Source: Nocardioides islandensis (GTDB lineage: Bacteria > Actinomycetota > Actinomycetes > Propionibacteriales > Nocardioidaceae). Taken from it: a DNA stretch of 64,000 nucleotides. Numbering within the stretch: position 1 is the stretch's first letter; every line of letters begins with the position of its first letter. The position numbers were made by a program, and so were the translations under genes. The stretch is taken from contig NZ_JADKPN010000005.1 of the NCBI RefSeq assembly GCF_015352455.1, positions 186,001 to 250,000 on the forward strand, written 5' to 3'. Under the pieces are notes generated by a model. The model was given only the letters and a program-made list of their open reading frames with translations, was not told where the DNA came from and searched no databases. Below, one piece after another: positions 19,131 through 27,083 of this stretch.

Positions 19131-20393
19131 TCAGGAGTTGGAGTAGACCGCGGACCCGCCGTCGCCGGACTCGTCGTCGATGTCCGAGCGGTCGGGTCCG
19201 CGGCCGGCCCAGGTCCAGGCGTACGCCGGGTCCTCCGACGCCAGCCCGGCCTCGCCGAGGTCGAGGGGCAGGAACGTGTCGATCATGACCGCGAGCTCCT
19301 CGAACGCCTCGGCGCCGAGCGACGCCTCGATCGCGCTCGGCTGAGGGCCGTGGGCGTGGCCGCCGGGGTGCAGGGAGATCGAGCCGATGTTGATGCCCGA
19401 GCCCTTGCGCGCCTCGTAGTCGCCGCCGACGTAGAACATGACCTCGTCGGAGTCGACGTTCGAGTGGTAGTAGGGCACGGGGATCGCCAGCGGGTGGTAG
19501 TCGACCTTGCGCGGCACAAAGTTGCAGACCACGAAGTTGTGGCCCTCGAACACCTGGTGCACCGGCGGCGGCTGGTGCACCTTGCCGGTGATCGGCATGT
19601 AGTCCTCGACGTTGAACGTGTGGGGGTAGAGGCAGCCGTCCCAGCCGACCACGTCGAACGGGTGCGTCGCGTAGGTGAGCCGGCTGCCGCCGACCCCGCC
19701 GGGCAGGTTGGACACGCGGTGCTTGACCAGCACCTCGACGTCGGTGCCCTCGACCAGGTGCGGCTCGGTGGGGCCGTGCAGGTCGCGCTCGCAGTACGGC
19801 GCGTGCTCGAGCAGCTGGCCGTACCGGGACAGGTACCGCTTCGGCGGGGCGATGTGCGAGTTGGCCTCGATGGCGTACAGCCGGCTCGGCTCGGCGGGCA
19901 CCCACCGGTGGTCGGTCGCCCGCGGGACCAGCACGTAGTCGCCGGTGCGGTACGGCAGCACGCCGAAGACCGTCTCGACGGTGCCGGAGCCCTCCTGGAC
20001 GTACACGCACTCGTCGCCGATCGCGTTGCGGTAGATCGGGGAGGCGTCGGTGCCGGTCACCACGTAGCTGATACGCACGTCGTTGTTGCCCAGCACCAGT
20101 CGGCGGCCCTCGACCGGGCAGGCGCCTTCGCCCTCACCCAGAGCAGGGAACAGCCCGTGCAGCTTGAGGTGCCGTGGCTTGAGCGGGTGGTTCGGCGTCC
20201 GGCCCTGGTCGGGCAGCTGCCACGGGACGCTGTCGACGATCGCGGACGGTACGCCGCGGTGGTAGAGCAGCGAGGAGTCCGAGCTGAACCCCTCCTCCCC
20301 CATCAGCTCCTCGCGGTAGAGGAAGCCCGTCTCGTCGCGGTGCTGGGTGTGCCGCTTGGGGGGTACGGAGCCGACGGCCCGGTAGTACGCCAT
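19131..20393 (-). CDS. hmgA: Homogentisate 1,2-dioxygenase
   Basis: 420 residues, normal for the family. Conserved segments include TFNVEDYMPITGK, PYYHSNVDSDEVMFYVGGDY and LHPGGHAHGPQP, which contain the His/Glu iron ligands and substrate-binding residues. It opens the ring of homogentisate to maleylacetoacetate in tyrosine and phenylalanine catabolism. The partner fumarylacetoacetase gene is at 25811. The mRNA appears leaderless, with TAAGGT 6 nt before the ATG. Its C-terminus is Asp/Ser-rich. Confidence 0.95.
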   Translation of the reverse strand: MAYYRAVGSVPPKRHTQHRDETGFLYREELMGEEGFSSDSSLLYHRGVPSAIVDSVPWQLPDQGRTPNHPLKPRHLKLHGLFPALGEGEGACPVEGRRLVLGNNDVRISYVVTGTDASPIYRNAIGDECVYVQEGSGTVETVFGVLPYRTGDYVLVPRATDHRWVPAEPSRLYAIEANSHIAPPKRYLSRYGQLLEHAPYCERDLHGPTEPHLVEGTDVEVLVKHRVSNLPGGVGGSRLTYATHPFDVVGWDGCLYPHTFNVEDYMPITGKVHQPPPVHQVFEGHNFVVCNFVPRKVDYHPLAIPVPYYHSNVDSDEVMFYVGGDYEARKGSGINIGSISLHPGGHAHGPQPSAIEASLGAEAFEELAVMIDTFLPLDLGEAGLASEDPAYAWTWAGRGPDRSDIDDESGDGGSAVYSNS

Positions 20394-20399
20394 GTCGGC

Positions 20400-20405
20400 A
20401 CCTTA
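20400..20405 (-). promoter_or_regulatory. -10 box of a leaderless promoter for hmgA
   Basis: On the minus strand TAAGGT is 6 nt from the hmgA ATG. It contains the TAA stop codon (20405-20403) of the upstream dihydrofolate reductase-like gene. Confidence 0.55.
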
Positions 20406-20975
20406 GTGAGGGGCCGTGTCCATCGCGTACCTCAGCCACACGCTGCCGCTGGACGTCGGGGCCGCCTCGAGCAGGGTCATCACGACCCGGTCCGGCACCT
20501 CGTCGAAGAGCCGCGGGCCGGCCGGGTCGATGACGCGACCGACGCTCAGGCACAGCTCGTCGACGAGACCCGCGGCGAGCAGGGCCTTCGCCAGGGTGAT
20601 GCTCGCGTGCACGCAGACGTCGCCGTCGGTGGCTGCCTTGACGTCGCGCACGATGTCGGCCAACGGACCCGAGACGGCCTCGGCGTTCGGCCAGTCACCG
20701 GTCAGCGGGCTCGAGGTGACGACGTACTTCTTGACGTTGTTGATGAAGCCGGCGAACTCGTCGGAGGAGGTCGGCCAGAACCGCGACCACTGGTCGTACG
20801 TCGTCCGGCCGAGGAGGACGGCGGCCGTGCGGGCGAGCAGCGCCTCCTCGTGGCGGGCGATGTCCTCGTCGACGATGGGTGGACCGACGTACTCCGGCGT
20901 CTCGGGGAAGTAGCGGTGCGGGTCCTCGGTGGCGCCGTCGAGCGAGACGAGGGTGTACAGGACGAGCTTGCCCAT
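20403..20975 (-). CDS. Dihydrofolate reductase/RibD C-terminal domain protein
   Basis: 190 residues. The pattern KLVLYTLVSLDGATEDPHRY, LLARTAAVLLGRTTYDQW, KKYVVTSS and a nucleotide-binding CVHASITLAKALLAAGLVDE is that of RibD-C/DHFR-like reductases, common in actinobacteria with unknown substrates and usually NADPH-dependent. The ATG at 20975 follows GGAGG; an upstream TTG-type start would add 20 unconserved residues. Its stop codon lies inside the hmgA -10 box, so the two are close neighbours on one strand. Confidence 0.8.
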   Translation of the reverse strand: MGKLVLYTLVSLDGATEDPHRYFPETPEYVGPPIVDEDIARHEEALLARTAAVLLGRTTYDQWSRFWPTSSDEFAGFINNVKKYVVTSSPLTGDWPNAEAVSGPLADIVRDVKAATDGDVCVHASITLAKALLAAGLVDELCLSVGRVIDPAGPRLFDEVPDRVVMTLLEAAPTSSGSVWLRYAMDTAPH

Positions 20976-21097
20976 GCGGGCCTCCGGTTCTTCGGTCACG
21001 ACTGGTCGACGTTCAGACGGGCCGACCTTCGACAACTCATCGGTGACGGCTTAATGGATCGCGGTCCGTCGGTGGCCGCTCCTACCCTGGCAGGGCG

Positions 21098-23014
21098 ATG
21101 CGCGACTTCCCTCCGGTGATCACCACCTTCTACGCGCGCAGCGGGGACGGGCCGACGACGGGGCCCCTTGCTGCGCCGGACACGCGCACCCCGTTCCGGT
21201 TCCTGCTGTGGACGCTGCGGCTCCAGTGGCCGGTGATCCTGACGACGACCTTCCTCGGGATGTTCTGGCAGCTGCCGCCGATGGCGGGGCCGTGGATCTT
21301 CGGCCGGGCGGTCGACGAGGGCATCGTCCCCGGTGACGTGAGCAAGACGCTCCAGTGGGGCGCCGTGCTGCTGGCCGTGACGATGGTCGGCGCCCTGTTC
21401 GGCATCCTCATGCACACGTTCATCGTGCGCACCTGGCTGATCGCCCTCTACGGCACCATCAAGATGGTCACCCGCAAGGCCGCGCAGATGGGTCACGTGC
21501 TGCCGCGGCGCACCCCCACCGGCGAGGTGCTCAGCGTGGCGGGCAGCGACTCCGACGAGTTCGGTGCGCTGACCGAGATCCTGGCCCGCACGTGGACCCA
21601 GCTGGTGGCCTACCTCGTGGTGGCGTTCATCGTGCTCAGCACGTCCCTCGAGCTCGGCGTGCTGCTGCTGGTGGCCGCGCCGGTGCTGGTGGGCGCGGCG
21701 TACCCGCTCCTCAAGCCGTTGCACCGCCGCCAGGAGATCGAGCGCAGCCGCAACTCCGACCTGACCTCGCTGGCCACCGACATCGTGGCCGGGCTGCGGA
21801 TCCTGCGGGGGATCGGCGGCGAGCGGACGTTCGGCAGCAACTACGCCGCGCAGTCGCAGCTCGCCCGCCAGGCCGGCCAGTCGGCCGGCATCTGGCAGGC
21901 CGCGATCGAGGCGGTCGGCGTGCTGTTCTCCGGCGTGTTCGTGGTGCTGCTGGTGTGGCTCGGCACCCGCCAGGTGATCAGCGGCGACCTGACGATCGGC
22001 CAGCTGATCAGCTTCCTCGGCTACGCGCTGTTCATGATCTACCCGATCCAGACGTTCTTCGAGTTCGCCCAGAAGCTCACCCGGGCGTCGGTGTCGGCCC
22101 GCAAGGCGATCGCGATCTTCGAGCAGCGGCCGCCGTGGCAGGACCCGGCCCAGCCCGTCGGGCTGCCCGTGCACGGCGACCTCGCGGACGAGCAGACCGG
22201 GTTCGTGGCGCACGAGGGCCAGCTCACGATCGTGGTCAGCGCCGTGCCCGAGGACACGTCGGCCCTGGCCGACCGCCTGGGCCGCTACCTGTCGCCGGAC
22301 ACCGAGCCGGTCAGCCAGGACATCGGCGAGGGCCTGAAGGGGCGCGCCGCGAGACGGGCCCGCGAGCAACGGGCCATCGACCGCGCGCGGCTGGCCGAGC
22401 TCGACGAGGAGCGCGCCCGCGCTGCCTGGGGCGTGACCCTCGGCGGCGTGGACCTGGCCGCGGCCCGGTTGGCCGACGTACGCCGCCGCATCCTGGTCAG
22501 CGACGCCACCAGCCAGCTGTTCGCCGGCACGCTCCAGGACGCCGTCGACCCGCACGCGCGGCTCACCCGCGAGGAGGCCGAGGAGGCCCTGCGGGTGGCC
22601 AACGCCGAGGACGTGTACGACGCGCTGCCGGGCGGCTGGCAGGGCCGGATCGACGAGCGAGGCCGCGGGCTGTCCGGCGGGCAGCGGCAGCGGGTCGTGC
22701 TGGCCCGGGCGCTGGCGCAGGACGCCGACGTCCTCGTGCTGGTCGAGCCGACGTCCGCGGTGGACGCGCACACCGAGGCGCGCATCGCGGAGCGGGTGGC
22801 CGACGTCCGGCGCGGCCGCACCACCGTGGTGACCACCGTGTCGCCGCTGTGGCTGCACCACGCCGACCGGGTGGTGCTCGTGCAGGACAACCGGGCCATC
22901 GCCGAGGGCACGCACGAGGACCTGCTGCTCGACAGCCCCGACTACCGCCGCGTGGTGACCCGCGCGATGGACGCGAACGCCGAGACGAGGGAGGAGGTGG
23001 ACGACCGTGGTTGA
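21098..23014 (+). CDS. ABC exporter half-transporter with Walker A lost, intact signature
   Basis: 638 residues: six transmembrane segments (about residues 30-325), then a nucleotide-binding domain. Where Walker A is expected the sequence is LTIVVSAVPEDTSALADRLG, with no GxxGxGKS/T. The signature LSGGQRQR is intact, followed by VLVLVEPTSAVD, where the usual Asp-Glu of Walker B is Val-Glu, and TTVSPLWLHHADR in place of the usual H-loop. It must work with the next gene, which has the complementary defects. An unusual charged insertion (GLKGRAARRAREQRAIDRAR) sits in the ATPase domain. TACCCT lies 9 nt before the ATG. Substrate unknown. Confidence 0.88.
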   Translation: MRDFPPVITTFYARSGDGPTTGPLAAPDTRTPFRFLLWTLRLQWPVILTTTFLGMFWQLPPMAGPWIFGRAVDEGIVPGDVSKTLQWGAVLLAVTMVGALFGILMHTFIVRTWLIALYGTIKMVTRKAAQMGHVLPRRTPTGEVLSVAGSDSDEFGALTEILARTWTQLVAYLVVAFIVLSTSLELGVLLLVAAPVLVGAAYPLLKPLHRRQEIERSRNSDLTSLATDIVAGLRILRGIGGERTFGSNYAAQSQLARQAGQSAGIWQAAIEAVGVLFSGVFVVLLVWLGTRQVISGDLTIGQLISFLGYALFMIYPIQTFFEFAQKLTRASVSARKAIAIFEQRPPWQDPAQPVGLPVHGDLADEQTGFVAHEGQLTIVVSAVPEDTSALADRLGRYLSPDTEPVSQDIGEGLKGRAARRAREQRAIDRARLAELDEERARAAWGVTLGGVDLAAARLADVRRRILVSDATSQLFAGTLQDAVDPHARLTREEAEEALRVANAEDVYDALPGGWQGRIDERGRGLSGGQRQRVVLARALAQDADVLVLVEPTSAVDAHTEARIAERVADVRRGRTTVVTTVSPLWLHHADRVVLVQDNRAIAEGTHEDLLLDSPDYRRVVTRAMDANAETREEVDDRG

Positions 23015-24926
23015 TCTGCTGGCGACCTCACCGGACACCTGGCGTGACCGCGCCACCGAGCCCCCGGCGGTGCCGCACGAGCTCGAGCCTCCCCGAGAGG
23101 GTTCGTTCACCGACCGCGTCACCGCGCTGCGGCGGCGGCACTCCCTGCGCGAGCGCCGCGCGCTGGAGAACTACGCCCAGTCCCGCAAGCCCGAGCGCGG
23201 CTGGCCGGTGGCCGACAACCAGGCCGTGCTGCACTTCCTGCGCGCGCTGCTACGCGACCGCAAGCGCACCTTCGTGCTGCTGGTGGTGCTCAACGGCATG
23301 GCCGCAGCGACCGGACTCGTCGTACCCCGCCTCCTCGGCGCGCTGATCAACCGCACCGTCGCCGGCGACGCGGCGTCCTCGCTCAACGCCCTCGCGGTGC
23401 TCGTGGTCGTGGTGGTCGTCGCCCAGGCGGGCTTCACCTTCCTGGCCCAGCGCACCTCGACGGTGTTCGGGCAGGACCTGCTCTCCTCCGCGCGCGAGTA
23501 CATCGTGCGCACGATCCTCCAGCTGCCGCTCGGACGCGTGGAGAGCGCGAGCAGCGGCGACCTGGTCACCCGCGTGACCCGCGACGTGGGCACGATGAGC
23601 CGGTCGGTGCAGTACGGCGTGCCGATGTCGATCATCTCCGGCCTCACCGTCGTGCTCTCGATCATCGCGATGCTGCTGAACTCCCTGGTGCTGGCGGTGC
23701 CGTCGCTGATGGTGATCGCGCTCGCCTACCCGCAGGTACGCCGCTACCTGCGCAAGGCGCCCAAGGGCTACATCAACGAGGGTGCGACGTACTCCCGCAT
23801 CAACTCCACCCTCACCGAGACCGTCGAGGGCGCCCGCACCGTCGAGGCGCTCGGGCTCGCCGACCGCCGCGTGGGTGCCGGAGACGACGACATCGCGGTC
23901 TCCGCCCAGGCCGAGCGCTACACCATGACGCTGCGCAACCTGCTGTTCGCGGTCATCGACGTGGCGTTCAACCTGCCGCGGGTCGTGACCCTGCTGGTCG
24001 GTGCCTGGGGCTACCACGAGGGCTGGGTCTCGCTCGGCCAGATCACCGCGGCGGTGCTGTACGTCGAGGCACTGAGCGGCCCGCTGGACCGGCTGGTCGG
24101 CGAGGTCGACCGGCTCCAGGTCGGCGCCGCCTCGACGAGCCGCCTGCTGGGCATCGCCCAGGTGCCGCCGGACCGCACGCCCGGCACCCAGCTGCCCGAC
24201 GGCCCCGACCTGGTCGGCAGCGACCTGCGGTTCGCCTACCGCGAGGGCCACGACGTGCTGCACGGCGTCGACCTGACCCTCGACACCGGCGAGCGGTTGG
24301 CCATCGTCGGGCCGTCCGGCTCCGGCAAGTCGACCCTGGGCCGGCTGCTGTCCGGCATCAACGGGCCGCGCACCGGCTCGGTCACGATCGGCGACGTCGA
24401 GCTGGTCGAGCTGCCGCTGGAGACGCTGCGCACCGAGGTCGCGCTGGTCACCCAGGAGCACCACGTCTTCAAGGGATCGGTGCGCGACAACATCATCCTG
24501 GCGCGCGAGGACTCCTCGGACGAGGCGGTCTGGGACGCCCTGCGCGCGGTCGGGTCGGACGACTGGGTCGAGCGGTTCCCGGCCGGGCTGGACACCCAGA
24601 TCGGCTCGGGCAACACCCAGCTGACCCCGGCCCAGGCGCAGCAGATCGCGCTGGCGCGGCTGATCATCGCCGACCCGCACACCCTCGTGCTCGACGAGGC
24701 GACCTCGCTGATCGACCCGCGCACGGCACGCACCCTCGAGGGTTCGATGAACGCCCTCCTCGAGGGCCGCACCGTCGTCGCGATCGCCCACCGCCTGCAC
24801 ACCGCCCACGACGCCGACCGGATCGCGGTCGTCATCGACGGGCGGATCGTGGAGCTCGGCTCGCACCACGAGCTGGTCGCGCAAGGCGGCGAGTACGCCG
24901 CGCTGTGGAGGGCCTGGACGTCGTAG
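23007..24926 (+). CDS. ABC exporter half-transporter with intact Walker motifs, signature lost
   Basis: 639 residues. A charged N-terminal extension of about 75 residues precedes six transmembrane segments and an ATPase domain with Walker A GPSGSGKST, Walker B LVLDEATSLID and H-loop VVAIAHRLH. The signature is LTPAQAQQ instead of LSGGQ. With the upstream gene (8-bp overlap, translationally coupled) one complete composite ATP site can form: Walker A/B from this protein and LSGGQ from the partner. The start is GTG at 23007. It is probably the energised half of a heterodimeric exporter of drugs, lipids or peptides. Confidence 0.9.
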   Translation: MVDLLATSPDTWRDRATEPPAVPHELEPPREGSFTDRVTALRRRHSLRERRALENYAQSRKPERGWPVADNQAVLHFLRALLRDRKRTFVLLVVLNGMAAATGLVVPRLLGALINRTVAGDAASSLNALAVLVVVVVVAQAGFTFLAQRTSTVFGQDLLSSAREYIVRTILQLPLGRVESASSGDLVTRVTRDVGTMSRSVQYGVPMSIISGLTVVLSIIAMLLNSLVLAVPSLMVIALAYPQVRRYLRKAPKGYINEGATYSRINSTLTETVEGARTVEALGLADRRVGAGDDDIAVSAQAERYTMTLRNLLFAVIDVAFNLPRVVTLLVGAWGYHEGWVSLGQITAAVLYVEALSGPLDRLVGEVDRLQVGAASTSRLLGIAQVPPDRTPGTQLPDGPDLVGSDLRFAYREGHDVLHGVDLTLDTGERLAIVGPSGSGKSTLGRLLSGINGPRTGSVTIGDVELVELPLETLRTEVALVTQEHHVFKGSVRDNIILAREDSSDEAVWDALRAVGSDDWVERFPAGLDTQIGSGNTQLTPAQAQQIALARLIIADPHTLVLDEATSLIDPRTARTLEGSMNALLEGRTVVAIAHRLHTAHDADRIAVVIDGRIVELGSHHELVAQGGEYAALWRAWTS

Positions 24927-24944
24927 GGCGCCGCTGAGGCTCAC

Positions 24945-24950
24945 TAGGGT
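24945..24950 (+). promoter_or_regulatory. -10 box of a leaderless promoter
   Basis: TAGGGT is 6 nt before the ATG at 24957. No ribosome binding site is needed if the mRNA starts at the ATG. Confidence 0.5.
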
Positions 24951-24956
24951 GAGGGG

Positions 24957-25814
24957 ATGCTGCCGGAACCCTTCCGAGGCCTGGTCGACGACGCCGCGGT
25001 GTTCCCACCCGGCGACGCACCGCTGCCCGAGGCGTTGGCGGCGTACGTCGGCCGTCAGGACGCCTGGTACGCCGACCTCGTCGGGTCGTTCGTCGTCACC
25101 GACGTGGCCCTGCCGTCGGTGACCGAGCGCGTCCCGGTGTCGGTCGTGGTGACCGGCGGCGCGGGCGCGATCGCCGGTGCGCTGAAGCTGGCCGCCAGGC
25201 ACGACCTGCCCGTCGCGGGTCTGGAGATCGCGCTGCGCGACCCCGACGACCTGGCCGGCAACGCCCGGCGCGTCACCGCGGCCGTGGACGCCGCGCGCGG
25301 CGAGGGCGTGCTCGGGGAGGAGACGCCGGTGTACGTCGAGCTGCCGCAGTCGGAGCCGACGGCGTCCTGGCTCGCGGCGGCCGACGTGGTGGCCGAGGGC
25401 GAGCACCGCCTGAAGCTCCGGACCGGCGGGCTGGAGGCGGAGAAGTTCCCGACCCCGGAGACACTGGCCGGCTGGATCGACGCCGCGCTGGACCGCGAGA
25501 CGCCGTTCAAGTGCACGGCCGGGCTGCACCACGCGATCGCCCACCGGGACCACGAGACGGGCTTCCCGCACCACGGGTTCCTCAACGTCCTGCTGGCGAC
25601 ACGGCAGGCGTTCGACGGCGCGACCACGAGCGAGGTCGCGACGCTGCTGGCCGACCACTACCCCAACGACCTGGTCGCTCTCGCCCGCACCTCGGACCTG
25701 GCCGGCGCCCGGCGGTGGTTCGTCTCGTTCGGGTCGTGCAGCGTCCAGGAGCCGCTCGACGACCTGGTCGGTCTGGGCTTGGTCGACCCGGGACATGGGG
25801 AGGAGCAGGCATGA
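24957..25814 (+). CDS. Conserved hypothetical protein paired with fumarylacetoacetase
   Basis: 285 residues, no family recognised with confidence. The sequence begins MLPEPFRGLVDDAAVFPPGD and has alternating beta/alpha character (VPVSVVVTGGAGAIAGALKL, PVYVELPQ, KLRTGGLEAEKFPT, KCTAGLHHAIAHRD), suggesting a TIM-barrel-like fold. His and Asp residues in HHAIAHRDHETGFPHHGF could bind metal. It overlaps fahA by ATGA and is leaderless, so a role in tyrosine catabolism or in handling its toxic intermediates is possible but not shown. Confidence 0.75.
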   Translation: MLPEPFRGLVDDAAVFPPGDAPLPEALAAYVGRQDAWYADLVGSFVVTDVALPSVTERVPVSVVVTGGAGAIAGALKLAARHDLPVAGLEIALRDPDDLAGNARRVTAAVDAARGEGVLGEETPVYVELPQSEPTASWLAAADVVAEGEHRLKLRTGGLEAEKFPTPETLAGWIDAALDRETPFKCTAGLHHAIAHRDHETGFPHHGFLNVLLATRQAFDGATTSEVATLLADHYPNDLVALARTSDLAGARRWFVSFGSCSVQEPLDDLVGLGLVDPGHGEEQA

Positions 25815-27001
25815 GCAGCTGGGTCGAGGGCGCCGCGGGGTCGGCGTACGACGCCGACAACCTGCCGTACGGCGTGTTCGTGCGGGAGGGCGAGGAGCCA
25901 CGGGTGGGCGTCCGCATCGGCGACTTCGTGCTCGACCTCGCGCCGATCGCGGCGGCGGAGATGCTCGACGTGCACGCTGTCTTCGGGGAGCCGACGCTCA
26001 ACGAGTTCCTCGCGCAGGGCCGGCCGGTCTGGGACTCGGTCCGCACGTGGCTGGTGGGCCTGGTCAGCGACGAGACCGAGCGGGACCTGGTCGAGCCCAA
26101 CCTCGTGCCACTCGACGAGGTGGAGCTGCGGATGCCGTTCGCGGTCGGCGACTACGTCGACTTCTACGCCTCGCTCGACCACGCCTCGAACGTCGGCCGG
26201 ATCTTCCGCCCGGACGCCGAGCCCCTGCTGCCGAACTGGCGGCACCTGCCCGTCGGGTACCACGGCCGCGGCGGCACGGTCGTGCCCTCCGGGACGCCGG
26301 TGGTCCGACCCTCCGGACAGCGGAAGGGCGACGACGGGCCCGAGTTCGGGCCGAGCACGCGCCTCGACATCGAGGCCGAGCTGGGCTTCGTGGTCGGGAC
26401 CGGCACGACGCTGGGCGACTCGGTCACCGCGGACGCGTTCGCCGACCACGTCTTCGGTGTCGTCGGCCTCAACGACTGGTCGGCGCGCGACATCCAGGCC
26501 TGGGAGTACGTCCCGCTCGGCCCGTTCCTCGGCAAGTCCTTCGCCACGACGGTCTCGGCGTGGGTCACGCCGCTGGCGGCGTTCCACCACGCGTGGGTCG
26601 ACCTGCCCGGTCAGGAGCCGGAGCCCCTGCCGTACCTCGCCCCCGGCGACACCAGCGGCCTGGACATCGACGTGGAGGTCGTCCTCAACGGCGAGGTCGT
26701 CAGCCGCCCGCCGTACTCGGCCATGTACTGGTCGCCGGCCCAGATGCTGGCTCACCTCACCGTCAACGGCGCGAGCATCCGGCCGGGCGACCTGTTCGCC
26801 TCGGGCACCATCAGCGGGCCGGCTCCCGAGCAGCGGGGGTCGTTCCTGGAGCTCAGCTGGGGAGGTACGGAGCCGTTCGGCGACGGCCGCACGTTCCTCG
26901 AGGACGGCGACGAGGTCGTGCTCAGGTACACCGCTCCGGGCACCGGCGGCGGGCGCATCGCGCTCGGCGAGGTGAGAGGACGGATCGAGCCCGCGCGCTG
27001 A
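25811..27001 (+). CDS. fahA: Fumarylacetoacetase
   Basis: 396 residues. Conserved FAH motifs: YVDFYASLDHASNVGRIF (metal Asp), LPVGYHGR, GPSTRLDIEAELGFVVG (metal Glu), GLNDWSARDIQAWEYVPLGP and LGKSFATTVSAWV. It hydrolyses fumarylacetoacetate to fumarate and acetoacetate, the last step of tyrosine degradation that includes hmgA at 19131. The ATG at 25811 follows GGGGAGGAG. No maleylacetoacetate isomerase is in the window. Just after the stop begins a large inverted repeat that can terminate both this gene and malQ. Confidence 0.95.
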   Translation: MSSWVEGAAGSAYDADNLPYGVFVREGEEPRVGVRIGDFVLDLAPIAAAEMLDVHAVFGEPTLNEFLAQGRPVWDSVRTWLVGLVSDETERDLVEPNLVPLDEVELRMPFAVGDYVDFYASLDHASNVGRIFRPDAEPLLPNWRHLPVGYHGRGGTVVPSGTPVVRPSGQRKGDDGPEFGPSTRLDIEAELGFVVGTGTTLGDSVTADAFADHVFGVVGLNDWSARDIQAWEYVPLGPFLGKSFATTVSAWVTPLAAFHHAWVDLPGQEPEPLPYLAPGDTSGLDIDVEVVLNGEVVSRPPYSAMYWSPAQMLAHLTVNGASIRPGDLFASGTISGPAPEQRGSFLELSWGGTEPFGDGRTFLEDGDEVVLRYTAPGTGGGRIALGEVRGRIEPAR

Positions 27002-27083
27002 TCACCGCTGGTCGAGGAAGGCGCGCTGGCGCCTGATGACGAGGTCTCGCGACGGGACTACGTCCCTCCTCGACCAGCGGTGA
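27002..27083. terminator. REP-like inverted repeat, probable bidirectional terminator
   Basis: The outer arms (27002-27021 and 27064-27083) pair over 20 bp with one mismatch, each carrying CCGCTGGTCGAGGA. Between them are GGCGCGCTGGCGCC and a GGTCTCG segment, as in the other members of the family. It begins one base after the fahA stop, and its right arm encodes the last residues and stop of malQ. It lies between two convergent genes. Confidence 0.75.
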
